64,000 nt of DNA, taken from positions 7,316,001 to 7,380,000 of the forward strand of contig NZ_CP050975.2 in assembly GCF_012273515.2 (NCBI RefSeq), written 5' to 3'. The DNA is from Streptomyces sp. RPA4-2 (GTDB taxonomy: Bacteria > Actinomycetota > Actinomycetes > Streptomycetales > Streptomycetaceae). How positions within the stretch are numbered: the stretch's first letter is position 1; the number at the start of each line of letters is the position of its first letter. Shown piece after piece: positions 35,581 through 41,840 of this stretch. Below the pieces are notes generated by a model. That model was not told where the DNA came from. It did no database searches and saw only the letters and a list, made by a program, of their open reading frames with translations. The position numbers and the translations under genes were made by a program.

Positions 35581-37653
35581 TCACCGGGCGCTGGACGCGG
35601 TGCAGAGCCGGCGTTGTTCCTGGAGTTCGGTGGTGTCGGCGTCCGGCAGCGTGAGTGCCTGGTCGAAGTCCTTGAGGGCCAGGTCGGGGCGGTCGGCGGC
35701 CAGGTGGGCGATGCCGCGGTTGAGCAGGATGTCGGGGTCGTCCCCGACGGCTTCGAGTGCGGCGGTCAGGTCCGCGACGGCCATCTCCGGGCGCGACTGT
35801 TGGAAGTGCACCACGGCCCGGTTGATCAGCGCGGCCGGGTAGCGTGGGTCCTTTGCGAGCGCTCCGTCGAAAGCGGCCAGGGCGCGGTCGAGTTGATCGC
35901 GTTGCAGGAGGACCGTGCCGCTCAGGCAAAGGAGTTGGAGTTCTCCGGGGTGAAGCCTCAGTCCGGTGGCCGTGTCGGTCTCGGCCGCGTCGAGATCGCC
36001 GGTTTCCAGCAGCAGTTCCGCTCGGGCGATCCGGGTGTCGAGGTCGCGCGGTTCCATCTCGAGTACGAGGGTGAAGTCCCCGAGGGCCCCTCGGTGGTCG
36101 CCGACCTGCGCGCGGGCGGTGCCGCGGTTGTAGTACAGCTCGGGGAACGGAGGCGCGAGCCGCACCGCGCGGTCGTAGTCGGCCAGGGCGGCGTCGAAGT
36201 CGCCGCGGTCCCGCGAGATCCTGGCCCGCTCCGAGAGGTAGTCGGTGTAGTACGGGTCGATGTCGACGAGTCGGGTGTAGTCGGCGTGCGCCTCGTCCGG
36301 CCTGCCGAGCGCCACCAGCAGTCGGGCCCGGTTGTAGAGCAGTTGGGAGCGGTGCAGGGCCCACTGGTCGTCGTCGAGCCGCTCGTCGAGCCGGGTGATG
36401 CATGACTCCACGAGCGCCAGGGCGTGATGCAGGTTGCCGCGGTGCATCTCGACGAGTGCCAGGCCGTTGTCGTGGAAGACGCTGTACGTCAGTCGTTCGG
36501 CCGGGTCCGGGAGGATTCCCGCGATGGCGACGGCGTTGTGCTGCCACTGGACGGCCAGTTCGTGGTCGCGGGGCTTCAGGAAACGGGTGTGCAGCATCGC
36601 GATGGCGTAGCTGGTCATCATGTGGATCTTGGGATCGGTGAAGCGGCGCAGCAGGCTCTGGTACAGCTCCATGGACTGTTCCAGGCGTCCGACCGGGATG
36701 CAGGCCGCAGCCGCTTCGCGGGTGAACTCCCAGTAGTCGTGTTCGTGCGAGCGCGGGTCGGTCAGGCCGCGGCCACGCAGGCCGAGGTCGACCACGGCGG
36801 CGGAGAAGCCGGTGGCCACGGCGTGGCGCTGGGCCGCGAGCAGGGCGGCCCGTCCCGCCCCGGCGGGGTCGCTGCCGTGTTCGCGGTGGTGCGCGATGGC
36901 GCCCACGCGGATGCCCCATGTGGCCGTCCGTTCAAGGGAGTCGGCACGCCGGTCGTGGAGGCGGGCGCGGGTCCGCGGGTCGGTGCGCTGGTATCCGTCG
37001 AGGGCGCGGGGGTCGTCGTCGGTGCAGTCGCCTTCGACATGGACGGCGGCCCAGTCGCCGGGGCTCCGGTCTTCCACCGGCTGCTCGGGGGTGCGCGGGA
37101 CGGGCAGGACGGTCACGTCGGCCAGAGCGTCCTGGAGCTCTTCGGAGAGCGTGCCGCGGGTCGCCGAGACCACCACGCGCAGCCGGCGTGGGTCCGCACG
37201 GCGCAGAAGCAGGGCGATCAGTTCCTGTGTGGTGGCCTCGGCGGCGTGCGCCTCTTCGAAGGCGATCTCGAAGGCGGTGTCGCTGTGGATGCGCCGGGCG
37301 TATTCGAGCAGGAAGCCGACGATGCCCTGGCTCATGCAACGGACCCACCCGGCGCCGAAGAAGCGGGTGCGTTCCTCGTAGGGGGCGTCGTCGGCCAGGG
37401 TGCGCGGTGGCGGTCCGATGAGGTGGGCCAGCTCGGGCATCCCGTACAGCAGTGCCACGCGATGGTCCTCGACCAGGTCCGGCCAGCGCCGGTAGGCCTC
37501 GGGCAGAACGGCTCGTAGCACCGTGTCCACGCCGGTGTAGGGACCGCGCAGCCGCTGGTGGCAGCGGACCACGAGGGCCTTGCCGGTGTGGGCTGCGATG
37601 GCGCGCAGGCGGTCTTCGCGCCTGTCTCCGACGATCCGCAGATGGCCCGTCAT
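35581..37653 (-). CDS. TPR protein with degenerate NTPase-like domain, RiPP-like locus
   Basis: A 690-residue cytoplasmic protein. The N-terminal 190 residues resemble the ATPase part of STAND/AAA regulators: FEIAFEEAHAAEATTQELIALLLRR sits where a Walker B box is expected, followed by RLRVVVSATRG. No GxxxxGK[ST] P-loop is present; that region reads ALVVRCHQRLRGPYTG. A helical linker leads to at least eight tetratricopeptide repeats (about 370-680; AHADYTRLVDIDPYYTDYL, ALADYDRAVRLAPPFPELYYNRG). It is probably a scaffold or peptide-binding partner. Its ATG overlaps the stop of the M50 protease gene, so the two products are made together. Confidence 0.8.
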   Translation of the reverse strand: MTGHLRIVGDRREDRLRAIAAHTGKALVVRCHQRLRGPYTGVDTVLRAVLPEAYRRWPDLVEDHRVALLYGMPELAHLIGPPPRTLADDAPYEERTRFFGAGWVRCMSQGIVGFLLEYARRIHSDTAFEIAFEEAHAAEATTQELIALLLRRADPRRLRVVVSATRGTLSEELQDALADVTVLPVPRTPEQPVEDRSPGDWAAVHVEGDCTDDDPRALDGYQRTDPRTRARLHDRRADSLERTATWGIRVGAIAHHREHGSDPAGAGRAALLAAQRHAVATGFSAAVVDLGLRGRGLTDPRSHEHDYWEFTREAAAACIPVGRLEQSMELYQSLLRRFTDPKIHMMTSYAIAMLHTRFLKPRDHELAVQWQHNAVAIAGILPDPAERLTYSVFHDNGLALVEMHRGNLHHALALVESCITRLDERLDDDQWALHRSQLLYNRARLLVALGRPDEAHADYTRLVDIDPYYTDYLSERARISRDRGDFDAALADYDRAVRLAPPFPELYYNRGTARAQVGDHRGALGDFTLVLEMEPRDLDTRIARAELLLETGDLDAAETDTATGLRLHPGELQLLCLSGTVLLQRDQLDRALAAFDGALAKDPRYPAALINRAVVHFQQSRPEMAVADLTAALEAVGDDPDILLNRGIAHLAADRPDLALKDFDQALTLPDADTTELQEQRRLCTASSAR

Positions 37654-38867
37654 GCGAGTTCTACCTCCGGTGAAGAGGACGTGAGGGAGTGGGCTGACTT
37701 CTGGTTCCGGCGTTTTCTCCGGGACAGCACGACGAGTGCGACGATCTGGGCCACGTTCATGCACAGGGAGAGCACAGCGTCCCAAAAGGACGCGTCCACG
37801 CCGCCGGAGCCGAGGGCGCGCCCGGCAATGCTGACGTAGTTGACCGTCACGGGGACGCTGACGAAGACGGTGATCGCGGCGAACGCGCCATATCCCAGGA
37901 CGATGAAAGGACCGTAGAACGCGCCGACTCGGCGATCACGGGGCGTCCATTTCTCCTCGTCCACGATACGGTCCGGGCGATTCATGAAACGCCACACACG
38001 ATTCTTCATCAGGGTCATGCCCGCGTCGTGAAGGTCGTAGCAGTTCCAAGCGGTGGCCGCCACATAATAGAGATCGGTTCGCAAGTAGAGCTGGAGCTGC
38101 CACAGCATGCGAACCGCGACGGTGAATGCCAGTCCGAGACAGAGTCGCCCGGCCAACGAGAACGAACCGCCCGGATTCCGCGTCAGATCGGCGACGAGCC
38201 CGAGCACCGCGAAAACGACGCCGTCGCAGACCATTCCGGCGAAGAACGGGAGATAGCGCTTCGCCCGGGGAACGCTGAGCAGTCCGTTGATCTGGGTTTC
38301 GGCGACGATGTACGTCAGACGGTTGCTCACACTCAAGCGCGTGGGCAGACCGAGACGCCGGCCGGCAAGAATGTGGAAGCCCTCGTGCAGCAGCAGAAGC
38401 GGCACCTGGCCGAGGGTGATGACCAGCTGGACCACGAGGAGGGAGTGGGTGAAGAAGATCTGCCCGGGATGCGGTGCCAGGTCCGGCCGCGCGATCACGG
38501 CCCACGTCCAGCCGCCGACCACGGCGCCGTACACCACCCACGCCGGCGCAGAGAAGGCGGCTCGGCCCAGGCCGCGCAGACGTACCTGCGGGGCGGGGCC
38601 GGCCGGCCGCGCCCGGTCCTCCTCGTCGATGAAGCCGAGCTCGCGCAGAGTGGTCACGAAATCCTGGAGATCGGCGTCCTCTCCGAAAGTGGTCTCGTAC
38701 CAGTCGGCGGCGGCGCCGAGTGTCATTCCCCGCATGAGCTGCCGCAGCAACTCCGCGCCGTCGGCCGGGAAAACCGCGTAGGAACCGGTGTCCAGGCGGC
38801 CGACCACCACCTCGTCGCCTTCGGGAACGAAACTCAGTTCGTGGAAAACGAGGCCGTCACCGGCCAC
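37650..38867 (-). CDS. RRE (PqqD-like)-M50 membrane metalloprotease
   Basis: A 405-residue fusion. Residues 1-85 look like a PqqD-type RiPP recognition element (EVVVGRLDTGSYAVFPADGAELLRQL, TLRELGFIDEED), which in peptide-modifying enzymes binds the leader of a precursor. The remainder is a multi-pass membrane protein with the zinc motif HEGFH at 161-165, as in site-2-protease-like M50 peptidases of YydH type. It should cleave or export a small peptide. GGAGGAGG precedes the GTG start. The gene follows the small peptide gene across a terminator hairpin and is translationally coupled to the TPR gene. Confidence 0.85.
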   Translation of the reverse strand: MAGDGLVFHELSFVPEGDEVVVGRLDTGSYAVFPADGAELLRQLMRGMTLGAAADWYETTFGEDADLQDFVTTLRELGFIDEEDRARPAGPAPQVRLRGLGRAAFSAPAWVVYGAVVGGWTWAVIARPDLAPHPGQIFFTHSLLVVQLVITLGQVPLLLLHEGFHILAGRRLGLPTRLSVSNRLTYIVAETQINGLLSVPRAKRYLPFFAGMVCDGVVFAVLGLVADLTRNPGGSFSLAGRLCLGLAFTVAVRMLWQLQLYLRTDLYYVAATAWNCYDLHDAGMTLMKNRVWRFMNRPDRIVDEEKWTPRDRRVGAFYGPFIVLGYGAFAAITVFVSVPVTVNYVSIAGRALGSGGVDASFWDAVLSLCMNVAQIVALVVLSRRKRRNQKSAHSLTSSSPEVELA

Positions 38868-38902
38868 AGGCCCTCCTCCAGCGGAATTCCGGATAAAAGA
38901 CC

Positions 38903-38929
38903 CGGGTGCGCCGACAGGCGGCGCACCCG
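38903..38929 (-). terminator. Intrinsic terminator/attenuator between peptide and protease genes
   Basis: CGGGTGCGCC (38903-38912) and GGCGCACCCG (38920-38929) form a perfect ten-base stem with a seven-base loop. Reading leftward it is followed by GGTCTTTTATCC, a T-rich tail. It lies 20 bases after the peptide stop and 35 before the protease start, so most transcripts should end here, giving excess peptide message over protease message. Confidence 0.85.
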
Positions 38930-38949
38930 AGCGTGGTAATGCGAAGCGA

Positions 38950-39069
38950 TCAGGCCTGGACGGAGTACGGGCACTGACAGGCGGCCGACGTCAGGCGCAC
39001 GTCGCCGGTGCGGCGCACCGCAATCTTCTTGGAGCCGGCCTTCTTACGCATGGCGACAGTCGACTTCAT
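38950..39069 (-). CDS. 39-residue candidate precursor peptide (RiPP-like)
   Basis: A small open reading frame with GAAAGGA five bases before the ATG. About 90 percent of third codon positions are G or C, as expected for a real gene here. The product begins MKSTVAMRKKAGSKKIAVRR, is strongly basic over residues 8-25, and ends TSAACQCPYSVQA. Leader plus short Cys-rich tail, with an RRE-M50 protease directly downstream, is the layout of a ribosomally made, protease-processed peptide; the active part may be the nine residues CQCPYSVQA. No radical-SAM, lanthionine or cyclodehydratase gene is nearby. Function (signal, bacteriocin, redox peptide) is unknown. Confidence 0.8.
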   Translation of the reverse strand: MKSTVAMRKKAGSKKIAVRRTGDVRLTSAACQCPYSVQA

Positions 39070-39948
39070 GACGGTCCTTTCTCGACGGTTGGCGCACCGA
39101 CCGGCGGTCGGCGGCAATCAAAGATCTTCCAGCCGGACCGCATGAGCAAGGTTCGATCGCGCCAATCAGATCACCCGGGACGTGCGTCTCGAGGGCAGGG
39201 TGCGCGGGAAAGCGTTTTCGCTCTCCGTGTCGCCGCCGATGCCGCTGTTCACCGCTGATTCCGTCGCACGTACCCCATCGACATCGTTGCCAGGCGACAA
39301 CAGAAGCCTGTTTTCCCACCTGGGACCACGTGAAGTCCGTGTACGGAATCGGAAATCCGTCGGCGGCACCACAGAAAACGGAGCGCGTTCCGCCGGATTC
39401 CGCTTTTTTCGCACCCTGTTTTCCTCGGCCTAAGGGAGGGCAATGAAATCGCCAAAGGGGCCCCCGGCCATCTCCTGTGCGTCGCCCCCCCGGCCTCCTG
39501 TACCTGAAGGAGGACGACCACTTCCGGATATCGGACACGTCGACCGGACGACAGGGGGGTGTCGTCGGCCGCCCCGCCCTCTCCTCCGCTTCGGCTGTGG
39601 ACGTTCGCGCCGGCACCACCGCTCGGCTCGGGCCTCACCGGACCCGCGCCACGTACGGGCATGTCCCCGTCAGTCGACCGCTTTCGGGATCTTGCCGTCG
39701 TGGGACGACGCGCAGGCGGAACCGGACTTGTGGCAACCCCCGCGACCTGTTTCCGTCCGGGAGTGGGCGGGACGGGCTCACCGAGGGGGCCGGAGATCCC
39801 GGGACACCCAGCCCACACACTCGAGCGGCCGGGTGCGACCGGCCGTCGGCCTCGTCCTCGGTCGCTCCCGGCGCCATGAGCGCCGGAGCGGTCGACGGCG
39901 GATCCCGGTCGAACCGCCGTGGCCGATACGGGTCGCCGGAACCGGCCG
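39070..39948. other. Region without a confident gene upstream of the peptide gene
   Basis: 879 bases between the peptide gene and the HxlR gene. The first 370 bases are visibly richer in A and T than the flanks and should hold the peptide promoter. A leftward 82-codon frame at 39166-39414 has a fair GAGG site but low G/C third positions. Long frames to the right have no family resemblance. I see no repeat or tRNA fragment. Confidence 0.6.
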
Positions 39949-40452
39949 TCAGGAAAGTCGTTGTGACGGTTCCGGTCGAGGTCCAGGGGTGTGCCGGGCG
40001 CCCTGGGACCCCGAACGGGTCTCCTCCTCCAGTACGGTCACCAGTCCGCCCCCCTCAAGGGGCTCGCCGCACTGGGCGCAGACGACCCGCGTCTGCACAT
40101 CGGCACCGCACGTGTGTAGGAACCGTGGCGCGGGCGGCGGGTCCTGCAGGTGCCGAAGGCCCCATTCCCGGAGCCCGATCAGCACCGGCTCCAGTGCCTG
40201 CCCCGCGGCCGTCAGGTGGTACTCGAAGCGGGGAGGGCGGTCCTGGTACTGGCGCCGCTCCAGGATCCCCGCGGCCTCCAGGGATCTCAGCCGCTTGGTG
40301 AGAACGTCCCGCGGCGCTCCGGTGTTGGCGCGGATGTCGGCGTAGCGCCGGATTCCCATGAACACCTCGCGCAACACCAGGAGCGACCAGCGCTCTCCTA
40401 CGAGATCGAGGGTCCCGGCTATGGGGCAGGCGCGTGGCTGGGTGTCGGACAT
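39949..40452 (-). CDS. HxlR-family transcriptional regulator
   Basis: A 167-residue winged-helix regulator with the HxlR hallmark CPIAGTLDLVGERWSLLVLREVFMGIRRY and a wing DRPPRFEYHLTAAGQALEP. The C-terminal part contains Cys residues (HTCGADV, CAQCGEPL) that could bind a metal, an extra zinc-ribbon-like feature. It is divergent from a GlxA-type regulator gene with 82 bases between; AGTTGG and CGAACT in that gap could be half-sites. Confidence 0.9.
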   Translation of the reverse strand: MSDTQPRACPIAGTLDLVGERWSLLVLREVFMGIRRYADIRANTGAPRDVLTKRLRSLEAAGILERRQYQDRPPRFEYHLTAAGQALEPVLIGLREWGLRHLQDPPPAPRFLHTCGADVQTRVVCAQCGEPLEGGGLVTVLEEETRSGSQGARHTPGPRPEPSQRLS

Positions 40453-40534
40453 GCCGCGATCCTAGTTGGTTTGTTTTGCGAACTCACTGCGCATAGCATC
40501 GACCATAACCCCATGTCAGGTCCGGAGGCATTCG

Positions 40535-41563
40535 ATGAACCACAAGCGTGCCGGAACCGACTCGCTCCTCGTGACGATCTTCGTCTTTCCCGGCGTCCGG
40601 CTGCTGGATGTGACCGGTCCGATCGAGGTGTTCACCTCGGCGAACGACTTCGGCGCGCAGTACCGGTTGAACATGGTCTCGGTCGACGGGAACGAGGTGA
40701 CGACGTCGGCGGGAACCCGTCTCGGCGTCGACATGGCCGTGGCGGACGCGCAGGGGGTCAGTGACGTCCTGGTGGTTCCCGGCGGCCCGGCCTGGGATCG
40801 GATGATCAAGGACGACGCGCTGCTGGACATCGTGCGGGGACTCGACGCGAACTCGCGCTGCACGGCTTCCGTCTGTACCGGCGCCTTCCTGCTGGCCGCC
40901 GCCGGTCTTCTGGACGGCCGCAGCGCGGCCACCCACTGGCGCCACTCGCGGCAGTTGGCCCTGCGCTTCCCCGCCGTCGAGGTCAAGCCGGACGCGATCT
41001 TCGTGCGGGACGGCAAGGTGATGACCTCGGCCGGAGTCACCGCGGGCATCGACCTGTCGTTGGCTCTCGTGGAGGAGCACTACGGGGCCGAAGTGGCCCG
41101 CGCGGTGGCCAAGGACCTGGTGGTCTTCATGCAAAGGCCCGGCGGACAGTCCCAGTTCAGTGTGCGTGCCCGCGCCGCGCACACCCGCCAGGACATGCTC
41201 CGCCGGGTGCTGGACGCCGTGGCGGAGGACCCCGCCGCCAACCACACGCTGTCCGCCATGGCGCGCCGTGCAGGCGTCAGCTCCCGTCATGTGGCCCGGC
41301 TCTTCTGTGAAGAGCTGGGCATGACACCGGCCCGCTACGTGGAGCAGGTCCGGCTGGAGGCGGCGCAGGTGATGCTGGAGTGCGGTGACGATCCCATGGC
41401 GGTGATCGCCCGTCGTACGGGGTTCGGTTCGCCCGAGTCGCTGCGCAGGGCGTTCGTACGGAATCTCAAGGTGACTCCGGGTGTGTTCCGGGCCCGGTTC
41501 CACACCACCGGAGTGGCCGATGCGGATGCGGGTGCGCCCGCGGGACCGAGGGCCGACGGCTGA
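40535..41563 (+). CDS. GlxA-family AraC-type regulator (DJ-1/PfpI plus HTH)
   Basis: A 342-residue transcription factor. The N-terminal DJ-1/PfpI domain (about 10-190; FPGVRLLDVTGPIEVF, VVPGGPAWDRMI, SVCTGAFLLAAAGLLDGR with the elbow Cys) is fused to a C-terminal AraC double helix-turn-helix (about 225-320; ARRAGVSSRHVARLFCEELG, ARRTGFGSPESLRRAF). Such proteins sense small nitrogenous or aldehyde compounds. GGAGG lies before the ATG. Divergent from HxlR; targets unknown. Confidence 0.92.
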   Translation: MNHKRAGTDSLLVTIFVFPGVRLLDVTGPIEVFTSANDFGAQYRLNMVSVDGNEVTTSAGTRLGVDMAVADAQGVSDVLVVPGGPAWDRMIKDDALLDIVRGLDANSRCTASVCTGAFLLAAAGLLDGRSAATHWRHSRQLALRFPAVEVKPDAIFVRDGKVMTSAGVTAGIDLSLALVEEHYGAEVARAVAKDLVVFMQRPGGQSQFSVRARAAHTRQDMLRRVLDAVAEDPAANHTLSAMARRAGVSSRHVARLFCEELGMTPARYVEQVRLEAAQVMLECGDDPMAVIARRTGFGSPESLRRAFVRNLKVTPGVFRARFHTTGVADADAGAPAGPRADG

Positions 41564-41644
41564 GCCGGCGTCCGCGACGGTATACGGCCGGCACCGTGAG
41601 CGGTCCTGTCCTCGTGGCACCTGACGGTCCTCGTGGCGTCCGAT

Positions 41645-41667
41645 GCGGGGCGGAGCCGTCGCCCCGC
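41645..41667. terminator. Hairpin downstream of the GlxA gene
   Basis: GCGGGGCG (41645-41652) pairs with CGCCCCGC (41660-41667) around GAGCCGT, in the convergent gap between the GlxA and 2-oxoglutarate dehydrogenase genes. Confidence 0.6.
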
Positions 41668-41767
41668 CTCGCGGGAGGATCCGCGACAGGGCGCCGCGGC
41701 AGGCCTCTTGAACCCTTCCGCCGGGTCCTCGCCCCGGCGCCCCCTCGGACAGCCCCCCGTGGCCCCC

Positions 41768-41793
41768 GCCCGGCGCGACTCCCCGCGCCGGGC
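41768..41793. terminator. Hairpin between convergent genes
   Basis: GCCCGGCGCG (41768-41777) pairs perfectly with CGCGCCGGGC (41784-41793) around a six-base loop, about 50 bases past the leftward dehydrogenase stop. It can end both strands. Confidence 0.65.
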
Positions 41794-41840
41794 TGAGTTG
41801 TCCCGGCCGAACCCCTGTCCCGGCCGGACCCTCCCGAGCG

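Noticed and set aside
39166..39414. Leftward 82-codon frame just upstream of the peptide gene, starting MRKKRNPAERAP, with GAGG eight bases before a GTG.
   Set aside because: Only about 60 percent of third codon positions are G or C against about 90 percent in real genes here, and no family resemblance; more likely promoter-region sequence.
35364..39440. Possibility that tRNA-Leu marks the edge of an integrated element carrying the peptide cluster.
   Set aside because: No integrase gene and no second copy of the tRNA 3' end found in the window, so the adjacency alone is not evidence.
39443..40345. Rightward open frame of 300 codons beginning MKSPKGPPAISC with a GGGAGGG close to the ATG.
   Set aside because: Low-complexity Pro/Arg composition, and its last third runs antisense through the well-supported HxlR gene.
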